DNA of 64,000 nucleotides from an uncultured Dehalococcoidia bacterium (GTDB taxonomy: Bacteria; Chloroflexota; Dehalococcoidia; Lucifugimonadales; GCA-2712585). The position numbers were made by a program, and so were the translations under genes. Numbering within the stretch: the first letter of the stretch is position 1; every line of letters starts with the position of its first letter. The notes beneath the pieces are model-generated. The model was not told the origin of the DNA. It ran no database searches and saw nothing but the letters and a program-made list of their open reading frames with translations. Shown here piece by piece: positions 44,954 through 53,930 of the stretch. Location of the stretch: assembly GCA_958295715.1 (NCBI GenBank), contig OY282371.1, forward strand, positions 811,183-875,182, written 5' to 3'.

Positions 44954-46122
44954 AACGGGATATCCATCTTGCCGGCCAGTTGGTCAAATAACCGGCTCTT
45001 CAACCCGGTAAGAGACCAGGCTTCCCGGTAAGTTAAACGTCCTTCCTTTGTGGCTCTGACAACCGCGCCTGCGAAGCGGCGGCCTATGCGCCATCTCTGA
45101 TTGGGCCAGAAGCTGCCTCCTTTGCTTGTTGGTTTCCTACTTTCCTCTTGTTGACGCTTCTGGTTTTTATAAAAGTCAAAAAAAGTGTCTTGGGTAATCA
45201 GTTCCGAATCAAGGGCCCGCCGCGCGGCCACAAGCGAACTAACCTTGAAATGATGGGCGATGGACTGATAACGTTCCTCTAATGGCATTTCGGCTCGGCG
45301 CCAGAACGCGCGCAGTTCGCCTTCGGGGACTAAAAATTCCGCTGCCACCCTGTTGCAGAATAGCTCTGTATCATCTTGTGCCGGTTGCAACTCCTCAAAG
45401 CGGGACACGCCTGCCTCGCCTATATACACGTGCGCCAGTTCGTGGGACATTGTAAAAATCTTGGCCGCTACGAAGTCTGCATTGTTCACGAAGATCAATG
45501 GAGCGTAATCATCCACCAATGCAAAGCCTTGGAACTCATCCGGGTCGAGTCGTCTATTAGTGCTGTTGTTCACGATGCCGTTGGCGACTATAAGCACACC
45601 GGCAGTCTCCAGCCGGTCCCGGAGGGTTCTTAGAGCGTGGGACCAGGTGCGTTCTCTCTCCGCCCATCCGTGTGCGATTCGCAGGGTCTCTCGCATTGCG
45701 CCGGCAACTTCGACATGACTGTGATTAAGGCTGTAGGAGCCAACGAAGCTGAGGGGTTCTGCGCCGTTCTCAATGAGGTCTTCACGCATCCAGGCTTGGC
45801 GCCGTTGCATGAGATAGACCGTCTCTAATAGGTTAGGGCTTGGACGGCGCTCCAAGTATTCGTTCCGAGTACGAAAATCGCGTATCGGCAACCGGTCTTC
45901 GGGCGGTTCAGAGAGGTAGAGGAAGCCCCGGGGAGTGTAGGTGCGCTTAGCGAGCAGGTCCACCTCTTCAACGCTAATGTCGCCGGTTTCCTCCCACTCT
46001 GCAACGCGGCTCGTCTCCACCTTAATCTTATTGGCCAGAGCGCCACGGGTGAGACTGGCGCGCTCCCGCGCCCATCGCAGCACTTTTGGTTGAAGTGCTA
46101 TACGCCCGTGTTGGCTAGTCAT
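44950..46122 (-). CDS. XRE HTH plus ImmA/IrrE (M78) metallopeptidase, antitoxin-like
   Basis: 390 residues from ATG 46122, three bases after the truncated hsdR stop. The N-terminal HTH (residues about 12-60: ARERASLTRGALANKIKVE...EWEETG) is followed by the fixed linker RTYTPRGFLYLSEPPED. An M78 peptidase domain follows with the zinc motif MSHELAHVYIG (HExxH, about residue 225) and ELFCNRVAAEFLVPE. Proteins with this layout regulate or cleave partners in toxin-antitoxin and mobile-element switches. It pairs with the DUF4411 PIN toxin by a 4-bp overlap. The C-terminal about 80 residues contain no motif that I recognise. Confidence 0.85.
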   Translation of the reverse strand: MTSQHGRIALQPKVLRWARERASLTRGALANKIKVETSRVAEWEETGDISVEEVDLLAKRTYTPRGFLYLSEPPEDRLPIRDFRTRNEYLERRPSPNLLETVYLMQRRQAWMREDLIENGAEPLSFVGSYSLNHSHVEVAGAMRETLRIAHGWAERERTWSHALRTLRDRLETAGVLIVANGIVNNSTNRRLDPDEFQGFALVDDYAPLIFVNNADFVAAKIFTMSHELAHVYIGEAGVSRFEELQPAQDDTELFCNRVAAEFLVPEGELRAFWRRAEMPLEERYQSIAHHFKVSSLVAARRALDSELITQDTFFDFYKNQKRQQEESRKPTSKGGSFWPNQRWRIGRRFAGAVVRATKEGRLTYREAWSLTGLKSRLFDQLAGKMDIPL

Positions 46123-46125
46123 GGC

Positions 46126-47976
46126 TTACGCTGCGGCGCCGCAGATGTCCAGCTTGTCGGTGACGATGAGGATCTTCGGGTCCTTGTCGGCCTGCTTGAA
46201 GGCAAGCCGCACGTCCTCCTCCTGCTTCTCGGAAAGCTGGAGCCCGGCGACGAGGGGCCTTTCCACAACGTCATTGGCATTCTCCGAGTAGACGGGCGCG
46301 GTCCACTCCGGCGGCAGCAGCTTGTCGAGGGCCTGTTTGTACTTGGCGCAGGCTTCGCGGTTGACCGCCACCAGAAAGGCCTTGTATCCGAGGGGCAGCA
46401 CGTTATCCTGAAAATGTTGGGCCGTGAATGCCGCGACCTTTTCCACCCTGTCGTCGGCGGTGAGAAAGGCGCGCAGCCCCACGGCCCGGTCAAGGGCCCG
46501 GTTCAGTTCCCCCACGTCGGTGACGCCTTCCATCTCAGCGAGGGCGAAGAACTCCCTGTCGAGTTGATTGGCGGGAACGGTCATCTCGCTCGGGGCCATC
46601 ATGTGGCGGATGGGCAGCGTCGTCTCGTCCTCAATGGACTCGGCTATCGAGTACTTGTCTATGTAGCCCCGATTGTCGTCGGCGCCGAATATCTTGAAGG
46701 TCCCTTCGCCGTAGGCCGTCCGCGCGATGGGCGTGCCGGTGAACCCGATGATGGTGGAGTTCGGCAGCGCGGCCATGAGGTAGGTTCCCAACTCCCTGGC
46801 CACCGAGCGGTGGGCCTCGTCGATGAATACGTAGATGTTGTCGCGGGCGCTGGCGTCCTTCTCGATGCCCTCGAACTTGTGAATCATGGAGATTATCAGG
46901 CCTCTCCTACCGGCGGTGAGCAGGTCCCGCAGCTCGCCCCTAGAGTTGGCGCGCCAAACGGCGATGTCCCCCTGCTGCAACTCGCCCAGCAGCCGCTCGA
47001 CCCACCCCGCAAGCTGGCCCTCCAACTCCGTGCGGTCAACCACGACGACCACCGTGGGGTTTTGGAACCTGTCCTTGTCCTCCAGTACCAGGCGCGCGGC
47101 GGTGAGCAGCGTGAAGGTTTTGCCGGACCCTTGGGTATGCCAGACCAGGCCCCGGCGTTTCACCCCCTCGGCGCACCGTTCGACGATAAGGTCCACGGCG
47201 CGGCGCTGGTGCTGGCGAAGGACCGTCTTCCGCGTCTCGCCGTCCTCTACGTAGAAGAGGATCCAGTCGCGCAGCGCGCGCAGGAACCGGGCCGGCTCGA
47301 AGAAGGACTGAACGGCGACCCGGTAGCTCTCTCCCGTGGACTCCTTCCACCGCGCCATGTAGCGCCGCGACAGGTTCCACGTGACGCCGTACCAGTAGTC
47401 CAGCAGGTGGGTCACGTTGAACAGCTGCGCGGCGACCATTAGCTCCGGCGTCTCAAGCTCGTAGCGGCGCAACTGGGTTAGGCCCCGCTCGATGGCGTCG
47501 GCGTCGGTGGGGTTCTTGTGCTCGACGATGGCGACGGGAACGCCGTTGGCCACGAACATCACGTCGGCGCGGACGCCCTTGCGGGCCGGGGGCTTGAGCC
47601 GCCACTCCCAGGATACGTGCAGGACGTTGGCCTGTGGGTTCTCGAAGTCAAGGAGCCGCGCCTGGCGGGAACGCTGCTCGGCCTCGTCGTACACTTGGCG
47701 CTGGCCGCGCAGCCATTCCAGCGTCTGGCGGTTGCCGTCTATGGTCGGCGGGAGGGCCTGGAGGTTTTCGACCACCGAGCGGATGGCGTCGCCGGTCATC
47801 CAGGGGTTGAACCGGCGCAGGGCGTCTTCCAGGACGCCGCGAAACAGCAGTCCGGCCTCGCTGCCGCGCATGGCGAGGGCCTCCCGCGGCGGCAGCGGCG
47901 TCCAGCCTACCTCTGCCGCGTGCCGGACCATCGGGAACTGGACGGAGCCGGCTTCCGTGATGCGTAGCTCAGTCAT
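46126..47976 (-). CDS. hsdR: Type I restriction subunit R, truncated at the C-terminus
   Basis: 616 residues, against about 1000-1100 for complete HsdR. The N-terminal nuclease is present: [21 protein letters not shown], with the D...ExK pattern near residues 133-153. So are Walker A HTQGSGKT (about residue 283) and the DEAH box FIDEAHRS (about residue 385), then FTGTPI. The protein stops within a helicase motif: family text after ILIVTDKL should continue with a LTGFDAP-like segment, but here reads DICGAAA and a stop. The second RecA domain end and the C-terminal helical region that binds the methylase are missing, so ATP-driven translocation should fail. Immediately downstream lies the XRE-ImmA/PIN module. 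Confidence 0.85.
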   Translation of the reverse strand: MTELRITEAGSVQFPMVRHAAEVGWTPLPPREALAMRGSEAGLLFRGVLEDALRRFNPWMTGDAIRSVVENLQALPPTIDGNRQTLEWLRGQRQVYDEAEQRSRQARLLDFENPQANVLHVSWEWRLKPPARKGVRADVMFVANGVPVAIVEHKNPTDADAIERGLTQLRRYELETPELMVAAQLFNVTHLLDYWYGVTWNLSRRYMARWKESTGESYRVAVQSFFEPARFLRALRDWILFYVEDGETRKTVLRQHQRRAVDLIVERCAEGVKRRGLVWHTQGSGKTFTLLTAARLVLEDKDRFQNPTVVVVVDRTELEGQLAGWVERLLGELQQGDIAVWRANSRGELRDLLTAGRRGLIISMIHKFEGIEKDASARDNIYVFIDEAHRSVARELGTYLMAALPNSTIIGFTGTPIARTAYGEGTFKIFGADDNRGYIDKYSIAESIEDETTLPIRHMMAPSEMTVPANQLDREFFALAEMEGVTDVGELNRALDRAVGLRAFLTADDRVEKVAAFTAQHFQDNVLPLGYKAFLVAVNREACAKYKQALDKLLPPEWTAPVYSENANDVVERPLVAGLQLSEKQEEDVRLAFKQADKDPKILIVTDKLDICGAAA

Positions 47977-48009
47977 GGCTTGACCCCGGCGACATCCATA
48001 GCCTCCTTA

Positions 48010-48084
48010 TCATATCCCAGCCCCCGCCTCCAGCGTCTCGGACTCGCCGGCCGTGGTGAAGGATGTGGGCTGGGCAGGTGTCAT
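48010..48084 (-). CDS. Small ORF (24 codons) in the hsd operon; homologue at 62209-62268
   Basis: ATG 48084 to TGA 48010-48012 encodes a peptide ending GESETLEAGAGI. A related 19-codon ORF at 62209-62268 ends GKSKTLEAGA, and a partial relative starts at 48652 (MTPEQPAS). The similarity extends at DNA level around both ORFs. An AAGGAGG site at 48002-48008 follows, and an 8-codon frame from 47999 ends in the ATGA of hsdR. Whether these are translated leaders or merely a repeated intergenic DNA segment cannot be decided here. Confidence 0.3.
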   Translation of the reverse strand: MTPAQPTSFTTAGESETLEAGAGI

Positions 48085-48091
48085 AAACGAA

Positions 48092-48292
48092 CTACTTGGC
48101 GTGGTCCGCAAGCAGCGCCCGCACGGTAGGAACCAACTCGTTGGGAATCTCCATCACCGTCTGCGTGGAGTCCTCAAAGGCAGCCTCATCTTCGGCAACC
48201 TCCTCATCTTCGCTCAGCGAATCGTAGTGACTGAGGATACGTTGAACTCGCTCTTCATTCCATCCCGGCGGGAAATTGGTTGTGTTCACCAT
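48092..48292 (-). CDS. Small antitoxin partner of the DUF4258-like toxin
   Basis: 66 residues, highly acidic in the middle (SLSEDEEVAEDEAAFED), with PPGWNEERVQRILSHYDS before it and VMEIPNELVPTVRALLADH at the end. I know this composition and order from small proteins encoded directly after DUF4258-type toxins. The start overlaps the toxin stop by 7 bp, so the order is toxin then antitoxin, the less common arrangement. It should neutralise the neighbouring toxin by direct binding; no DNA-binding fold is visible. Confidence 0.65.
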   Translation of the reverse strand: MVNTTNFPPGWNEERVQRILSHYDSLSEDEEVAEDEAAFEDSTQTVMEIPNELVPTVRALLADHAK

Positions 48293-48573
48293 AGTCCTCT
48301 CCTTCTCATGCGTCGCCGAAAGGCGACGAGGGGTTTGCCTCTCAACTCGTATGCCGTGATGACGAAAGCCTGGTCAGGTTCGGGGTCTGGCGCGTATATG
48401 ACCCGAAGGTAGCGCCCGCCAAGAGTCCGCCCAATAGCAATGCCCGCACCCTCTCGTCCAGGTCTGTCTTCGCCGGGTGACGCCAAGACCTCCTCGACTT
48501 CACCCTCTACGATTCCGTGACTGAAAATGTGAGGATCACCGGTTTCTCGGTCAATATAAAATCTGAGACGCAC
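48286..48573 (-). CDS. DUF4258-like (BrnT/RelE-fold) toxin
   Basis: 95 residues from GTG 48573. The sequence runs MRLRFYIDRETGDPHIFSHG ... VEEVLASPGEDRPGREGA ... GRYLRVIYAPDPE ... AFVITAYELRGKPLVAFRRR. The strand-helix pattern and the His near the start, with a basic C-terminus, fit DUF4258/BrnT-like ribonuclease toxins. It overlaps the small acidic antitoxin gene by 7 bp. The pair sits inside the type I R-M operon, between the AAA ATPase and hsdR, where accessory toxin-antitoxin genes are often found. Confidence 0.65.
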   Translation of the reverse strand: MRLRFYIDRETGDPHIFSHGIVEGEVEEVLASPGEDRPGREGAGIAIGRTLGGRYLRVIYAPDPEPDQAFVITAYELRGKPLVAFRRRMRRRGLW

Positions 48574-48641
48574 GGCTTCGACCTTTTATCTCTTCTATTT
48601 TAACTCCGAACGGCGCTGGCCCGGCGAGGGATGCGGGCTGC

Positions 48642-50282
48642 TCAGGTGTCATGGGTTATCCTAGTATCTAGCAAATCAGATAGCGGTTTGATACGTAGCC
48701 TGAGTTTACTGGAAAGGTCCTTGTCTTTGCGAATCCGAGCTATCACCATACGCTGATAGTTCTCTTTGTTGCCACACTCAAGGGCTTGTGCGATTTTGTC
48801 AAAAACATCGCTCTTCTTAAGAGGATAACGGGCAATCAGCTCATCCATGTCGTTAGCGTTTGCCAATTTCCTGAATTGGCTGAGTTCACCGGTGTATGGA
48901 GATTTGATAGCAGGTGGGAGTTGGATTTCCTCCCCGGATTTCTGGATCTTTCGCCAATCCGGAGCAAGGGCTTCGATTTGATTCCGCACTCGTCTTTCGC
49001 ACTGCATGGCAGCCATTTTTTCTGGAAGACATTTTTTATTCAGAGCCTTCAAGCCGGATTGCGTAGCTTTGTTAATCAATGTGTTGGGTTCGTAGTCAAG
49101 AGATTCCTCCTGCCTGCGTCCAATGGCTTCAATGGCGTACCAACAATAGTAAAGAGCTTCAGCCGAGCATACGTCTAAAGCAAACACATTTCCTTTGGCG
49201 AGTTCTTCTATTTCATCCTGGGCGCGGTCGTCTCTGTCGATTAGTCCGAACGCCTCAACGCGGTGATGCCCCTGCGAGCTACGCAGGCCCTTCACGGCTC
49301 TAATTACCTCGTCGCAACTCCCCTTAGGAATCACCGACAGTTCTGGAAACAAGGCGCTATACAACGGCAGGTCAAGGCTGTTGGCCGTGCCCTCCACGAA
49401 TAGAATTCTTCGCCGTGACCCCAAAATGTCTCGCTTGAGGTCTTCCGGCAAATGCTCGCCTGACTCCAGAAGCTCGGTATCCCATGATACCGGCTTGTTG
49501 TCTTGCCACCCGCATGAACGCAGCATGATGATCCGGGCCGTTGGATTTGCCATTGGCAGCGTAATCTCATGGGTTGATATCACGAAGGCGCAATCTAGAC
49601 GTTGTCCGAATAAGGCGGATAGAAATGGTTCAATAATAGAACGATGAAGATGACGCTCCGGCTCATCAATCAAGAATATGGTCCCCGGGTCGGCCACGAG
49701 AACAGTAGCTGCCAAGATTGTAGCCGCTCTCTCGCCGTCTGACATTTGAGCCATGCTGTAGCTTAGATGGTTATCCTTATGCTGAGCTAGAATCTCTTCA
49801 CCATCAGAGTTCTTGAGCGAAATCTTAAGTGTTCCCAAGTCGAGTAAGTCATTGAGTTGCCTGAAAGGAGACGTAGACTTTGCGGCGAATGCAGTCGCTT
49901 CTTCCGGGTTATTGTTGTCGATGTATTGTCCAATAGCACGATTACGGGAATTGTCTTTGGCCAACAAATCAAAGAGGAGGGCTGACTGCCGTTCGATAGA
50001 CCTTTGTTCCATCCACCGAGCATCCTCTTGGCTGTCAAGGCTCATCCTGATTCGTTCGAATTGTTTTCTGCTTTGCGTTGAAAAGTCCGGGCTGCCCGAT
50101 GTAAGCCATGTTTGTCTGTGGGCAACGATACGTTTGAAAGTAGGAACACGCATTGATGAAACCCAGTACTGGAATAACGCAGATTTTCCAGCGCCGTTGG
50201 GGCCAACTACATATAGTTGCTGGCCGTGTTCAACGGGTATAGTCAGCGTATCTCCTGAGATTCTAGGAATAGTCAGATTCAT
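48642..50282 (-). CDS. AAA/ABC-type ATPase with DUF4435-like C-terminal domain, embedded in the hsd operon
   Basis: 546 residues from ATG 50282, chosen because GGAGGAACG precedes it; the open frame extends a further ten codons upstream. Walker A is [14 protein letters not shown] (about residue 25), the signature-like segment is MSDGERAAT (about residue 183), and Walker B is [12 protein letters not shown] (about residue 202), followed by VISTHE. The C-terminal part ([20 protein letters not shown] ... [14 protein letters not shown]) resembles DUF4435/TOPRIM-like nucleases. The gene overlaps hsdS by 20 bp and has visibly lower G+C than hsdS and hsdR. It may be an additional defence effector that uses the R-M operon promoter. 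Confidence 0.75.
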   Translation of the reverse strand: MNLTIPRISGDTLTIPVEHGQQLYVVGPNGAGKSALFQYWVSSMRVPTFKRIVAHRQTWLTSGSPDFSTQSRKQFERIRMSLDSQEDARWMEQRSIERQSALLFDLLAKDNSRNRAIGQYIDNNNPEEATAFAAKSTSPFRQLNDLLDLGTLKISLKNSDGEEILAQHKDNHLSYSMAQMSDGERAATILAATVLVADPGTIFLIDEPERHLHRSIIEPFLSALFGQRLDCAFVISTHEITLPMANPTARIIMLRSCGWQDNKPVSWDTELLESGEHLPEDLKRDILGSRRRILFVEGTANSLDLPLYSALFPELSVIPKGSCDEVIRAVKGLRSSQGHHRVEAFGLIDRDDRAQDEIEELAKGNVFALDVCSAEALYYCWYAIEAIGRRQEESLDYEPNTLINKATQSGLKALNKKCLPEKMAAMQCERRVRNQIEALAPDWRKIQKSGEEIQLPPAIKSPYTGELSQFRKLANANDMDELIARYPLKKSDVFDKIAQALECGNKENYQRMVIARIRKDKDLSSKLRLRIKPLSDLLDTRITHDT

Positions 50283-51534
50283 TCGTTCCTCCATGAAGTA
50301 TTGGCAAGTCAAGCTCGCCCACCTGGACCTCGCCGGTCATCAGCTTGTGGAGCAGGGCCTTGAACAACTCGTCAAGCACGGCCCGCTTCCGCCGGTGCAG
50401 GTCTATCTTGCGGTCGATGGCGTCTAGGATGGCCACGATTTCGCGTTGCTCATCAATGTCTGTAGTGGTCACAACTTCAATCTGTTCAAACACGCCCTTG
50501 CTTAGAATCGGAACTGGGCTCGGGGAAGCTTGTTTCCGGACATGTTCTGCCCAATATACCATGAGGTAGAAGGTGAACATCGAGTCAAAGTCTTTGGACG
50601 GCAGAATTGAATTGATCTGCTGGTTTGTCGAAAAGACTTCAAACTTTGCATACCCGACTTTTCCGATACTGGACCCGATACATACAAAGCAGGTAGCCTC
50701 CGAGGATATTGGCCTTGACTTCTTTAAGCCCTGTTCCGTGATGAGTTTCTGGGTGCTCTCGATTCTCAAACCATGCTCAATGTCGCCGGGCGCAACGAAT
50801 GGGACTCTACCATCGGCATAGTTTGCCGGTTTCTTAGTAGAGGGAGTGTTGCCAGTCACGATATGTCCTAGCGCCAAAATGGGTAGCCGTTCCCAACTCT
50901 CCGGCATCGGCCCGATTTCGGTCTCCTTCTGGGCCTCGCCACGCAGACCGCGGGTGAACAGCCTCCGCATTGCCGCGCGTTTGAGGTCTTGCGTGATGGC
51001 AACGCTTTTGTCCTGCGTTCTGATTGCGTCGCGTATTCGACCGAGCGCCATGCTGATAGCCTGTTGCTCGCAGAGCGGCGGCTGAGGCGCTTCAAGCGCG
51101 GCCAGTCGGTTGCGCGACAAATTCGGTATTGTTGTCTTGTTGCCGGCCCCCTCAAAGATCCCGAGTTGTGTGAAGGCTGATTGTAGGAAGTACACGTAGA
51201 AGCGCGGAATAATGTCATCGACAGAAGGCCGTAGCCGGTGCAGGTGGTTCTGAAATGACATCGTTTCAACTTCGCCGGTCCATATCGCCGCGCGCCCGAT
51301 ATCGCCACCCTCGCAAACGAGCAAGTCGCCTCTCTTCAGCAGCTTGGCAGGCAGTTCACGCTCCGGAATGGACATCTCGTCAACCGACGACAGGTCAATC
51401 TCATCCCAGAGGACGTTTGATGTCCGTAGGAATGGCGTCTTGTCGGCTCCATTTCGTGCGGCGGCAGACATCGTTTTGCCCGCGCCTATCTCGAACAGAT
51501 CTCCAATTGGACGCCAAGTCCAGGCTTCGTTCAT
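50263..51534 (-). CDS. hsdS: Type I restriction-modification specificity subunit S
   Basis: 423 residues; ATG 51534 overlaps the end of hsdM (ATGA). There are two target-recognition domains: residues about 1-160 ([15 protein letters not shown] ... [18 protein letters not shown]) and about 205-370 ([17 protein letters not shown] ... [13 protein letters not shown]). Each is followed by a coiled-coil spacer: [20 protein letters not shown] in the middle, and [20 protein letters not shown] at the end. The subunit reads the two halves of a bipartite DNA target and bridges two HsdM with HsdR. It appears intact, so methylation could persist although HsdR is truncated. Confidence 0.9.
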   Translation of the reverse strand: MNEAWTWRPIGDLFEIGAGKTMSAAARNGADKTPFLRTSNVLWDEIDLSSVDEMSIPERELPAKLLKRGDLLVCEGGDIGRAAIWTGEVETMSFQNHLHRLRPSVDDIIPRFYVYFLQSAFTQLGIFEGAGNKTTIPNLSRNRLAALEAPQPPLCEQQAISMALGRIRDAIRTQDKSVAITQDLKRAAMRRLFTRGLRGEAQKETEIGPMPESWERLPILALGHIVTGNTPSTKKPANYADGRVPFVAPGDIEHGLRIESTQKLITEQGLKKSRPISSEATCFVCIGSSIGKVGYAKFEVFSTNQQINSILPSKDFDSMFTFYLMVYWAEHVRKQASPSPVPILSKGVFEQIEVVTTTDIDEQREIVAILDAIDRKIDLHRRKRAVLDELFKALLHKLMTGEVQVGELDLPILHGGTNESDYS

Positions 51535-53176
51535 TGCAGACGCGCCAACATTTTTCCTAAATATGCGTCAATCTCACGGGCCTCGTCGTCGAGACGCTGC
51601 ATTTCGGCAATGGTCTCCGAGATTGGGCGATTTACTATGGCGTCGGCCTGCCCCACCCAGCGGCGGGGCTGAGGTTGTAGTCGGCCTCCATCGCCTGCTC
51701 CCGGGTGATGACGGCCACCTCGCCCTCCACCGGCTCGCCCTTGATAAACATGTCGGCCAGGGCTCGGATGTCTTCCTCCGGAATGAAATTCTTGGGGCGG
51801 CCCTTGCCCACCCGCCGGCTGGCGTTGAGCAGGACTATCTTGCCCTGCCGGTCCTCCGCCTTGCGCTTCGACAGCGCGACGATGATTCCCGCGGCGCTGG
51901 TGTTGTAGAAGAGGTTGTCGGGCAGCAGGACCACGCCATCTATCAGGTCGCGTTCCACGAACCACTTGCGGATGTTGCGCTCCCGGTCCTCGTTCTTGCT
52001 GCCGGAACCGCGAGTCACCGCGCCGGTGTCTAGGACCACCGCCGCCCGCCCGCGCTCGTTCAGGCAGGCCAGGGTGTGCTGGAGCCAGGCCCAATCCCCC
52101 TTGCCGGTGGTGACGCCGCCGGCGGCGCGGAAGCGGTCGAAGGGGTCGTTCTCGAAGATGTTCGGGTTGAAGTCCTGGTTCCACATGGGATTGGCGACCA
52201 CCACGTCGTGGGCGGCGATGCGGCCTGTTGCGGTCCTGAACTTGGGGTTGATAATGGTGTCGCCGCGCTCGATGCGCGCTTCCATGTCGTGGATGATGGC
52301 GTTCATCTTGGCCACGGCGTAGCTGTCGGATTGAAGCTCCTGCCCGAAGAGCTTGAGGGGCGCTCGGCTGGTGGGGTCCAGCTCGCGGGCGACCAGTTGG
52401 AGCTTGACCAGCAGCCCGGCGGAGCCGCAGGCGTAGTCGTGGCACGTTTCGCCGGGCCTCGGCCGCATGAGGTGCGCCATGAGGAAGCCGACCTCGGTGG
52501 GGGTGAAGAACTCGCCCGCGCTTTGGCCGGAGCCTTCGGCGAACTTGCGGAGCAGGTATTCGTAGGCGCGGCCCAGGAAGTCGGGCTGCACGTCGGAGAG
52601 TCCGAGCCGGTAGCGGGGGTCGGAGAAGGTCTCGACGACGGCGGCGAGCCGGGCGGGGTTGACGTCGCGTTCGCCGTTTCGCTCGGAGGCGAAGTCCACC
52701 AGGTCTATGACGCCGGAGAGGGTGGGATTGTGGCGGACTACCGCCCGCGCCGCCAGGGTCAGATGCTCGCCCACGTCGTGAGGGCGGGAGCTGCGGCCCT
52801 GGTCGTCGAGGGGCCACTCGTAGGTCTCGCGGCCGCTGACGACTCCCCACCGGGCCTCCGGCGGCAGGTAAAATCGCAGCAGCTTGGGGTCATTCTTGGC
52901 AATCTCCTGCGCGAGCGCCGGGTCTCCGAACTCCTCAGTCATCCGGTTGATCTCATCGTCGAACACGTCGGAGAGGCGCTTGAGGAACAGGAGGGGCAGC
53001 AGGTAGTCCTTAGAACTTGGCCGCGTCCTTCTCGCCTCGGATGGAGCAGGCGGCGTCCCACAGCATCTGCTCCATGGGCTTGGTGGAGGGAACGGGGGCC
53101 GGGCGGCGGCGGGAGCGGCGCCGGGTGACGCCGGCGGCGGACTCGGCCTCACCGGCTCCCGGCTCGGCGGCGTCAA
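51531..53176 (-). CDS. hsdM: Type I DNA methyltransferase subunit M (two frameshifts)
   Basis: The central frame (51635 to about 53015) contains [20 protein letters not shown], the SAM motif region [17 protein letters not shown] and the catalytic segment [13 protein letters not shown] (an NPPF/Y-type site). The frame ends early in AAGWGRPTP. One added C in the C4 run (51665-51668 on the plus strand) restores the usual ending, with [16 protein letters not shown] and a helical tail stopping at 51531. The N-terminal part lies in another frame (see 53010-53372), joined across a TAA. With both corrections the product is a normal-length N6-adenine methylase plus an extra HTH. Confidence 0.82.
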
Positions 53177-53372
53177 CGCCTGCCTCGGCGGCCAGGGCGG
53201 CGATGGCCGTGCGCGCCGCCTTTTTGGGCGTGCCGCCGCCGACCTCCCATCGGTTCACTGTGGCGAACGACGCGCCAAGGCGCTCGGCAAGCTGCTTCTG
53301 AGTCAGGTCCAGCCTTGCGCGGATGGCTTGAAGGGTTTGGGGAATGGTTTTGCGGTCTGCTATGTCTGCCAC
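53010..53372 (-). CDS. XRE helix-turn-helix plus HsdM N-terminal start, separated from hsdM by a UAA frameshift site
   Basis: 120 residues. An XRE HTH ([27 protein letters not shown]) is followed by an Ala-rich linker and then [20 protein letters not shown], the standard first helix of HsdM. The frame ends AAG-TTC-TAA at 53010-53012. If the ribosome slips +1 there, or one T is an error, translation continues AAG-GAC-TAC into the KDYLLPLLF of hsdM without loss of a residue. The product is therefore an HTH-HsdM fusion. The HTH could autoregulate the R-M operon. Confidence 0.72.
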   Translation of the reverse strand: MADIADRKTIPQTLQAIRARLDLTQKQLAERLGASFATVNRWEVGGGTPKKAARTAIAALAAEAGVDAAEPGAGEAESAAGVTRRRSRRRPAPVPSTKPMEQMLWDAACSIRGEKDAAKF

Positions 53373-53466
53373 GTGCGCAGTGTAGCAAGCAGCGATTTAA
53401 TGGTCAAAAGGTAAGGCGCGCTGGTTCAGTCCCGTGCGCCCCGCGCACCGTTCCGCGTTCCGCCCC

Positions 53467-53500
53467 TCCCGCGCAGGCGGGAATCCAGGAACCCTACACC
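53467..53500. repeat. Dispersed palindromic repeat fragment between the two defence operons
   Basis: TCCCGCGCAGGCGGGAATCC followed by AGGAACCCTACACC, the same family as at 44200 and 61572. It lies between the divergent hsdM and acyl-carrier operons. Little else is in the 270-bp interval apart from the promoter at 53583. Confidence 0.7.
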
Positions 53501-53582
53501 AATCGGCCTTCGGCTACTGGATGCCTAACTGCAGGTGTCCTTCTGTAAGACATTGATATGTGGTGTGCCCACTCCCCACATC

Positions 53583-53611
53583 TTGACAGGATGATCACCT
53601 GACGGTAAGAT
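53583..53611 (+). promoter_or_regulatory. Strong sigma70-type promoter for the base-modification operon
   Basis: TTGACA at 53583-53588 and TAAGAT at 53606-53611 are separated by exactly 17 bp. The start codon of the acyl-carrier-like gene follows 28 bp after the -10 box, so the leader is short. The -10 lies inside the inverted repeat described in the next entry. Confidence 0.7.
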
Positions 53612-53641
53612 ATACTTACCATATGTAAGAGTGGTGATCAT
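53591..53641 (+). promoter_or_regulatory. Nested operator palindromes over the promoter and start codon
   Basis: Two inverted repeats are nested. GGTAAG-ATATA-CTTACC (53604-53620) covers the -10 box. ATGATCACC (53591-53599) pairs with GGTGATCAT (53633-53641), which runs into the ATG at 53640. A third GTAAG half-site follows at 53625-53629. These are suitable binding sites for the XRE protein encoded second in the operon, giving autorepression that the ImmA/IrrE protease could relieve. Confidence 0.6.
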
Positions 53642-53930
53642 GGAGAAGCAAGAAACTATCACCAAAGTAGTAGAAGCCGTAACCCAGGTGCAAGAGGTGA
53701 GTGGGCGGTCATGTGGAGGCATAGGTGCGTCCACTCGCCCGGTGCAGGACGTAGAGGGGTTCGACAGTCTGAGTGGCATAGAGGCCACCGTTATGCTCTC
53801 GGAGTCCCTCGGGGTTGAACTTCCTGAAGACTGCAACCCCTTCATCTCCGAAGATGGGAAGCGGGCGTTGTCGGTGGGCGAGATAGCAGACACTCTGTGT
53901 GCCTACATGGAGGCAGAGGCCATATTATAA
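53640..53930 (+). CDS. Acyl/peptidyl-carrier-protein-like small protein
   Basis: 96 residues from ATG 53640 (a GTG three codons upstream is possible). The C-terminal two thirds match a carrier-protein fold: EGFDSLSGIEATVMLSESLG has the DSL serine to which 4'-phosphopantetheine would be attached, followed by helix II and a helix near GEIADTLCAYMEAEA. The first 40 residues are longer and more polar than in standard ACP. It is the first gene of the operon, overlapping the XRE gene by one base (TAATG). A carrier next to nucleotide enzymes suggests that an acyl or aminoacyl group is loaded and transferred to a nucleobase, but no adenylating enzyme is visible. A degenerate, non-phosphopantetheinylated use is also possible. 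Confidence 0.65.
   Translation: MEKQETITKVVEAVTQVQEVSGRSCGGIGASTRPVQDVEGFDSLSGIEATVMLSESLGVELPEDCNPFISEDGKRALSVGEIADTLCAYMEAEAIL

Noticed and set aside
51531..52850. 439-codon minus-strand ORF overlapping hsdM as a separate gene
   Set aside because: Only its last about 45 codons are real (C-terminus of HsdM after a frameshift); the rest is an Arg-rich shadow.
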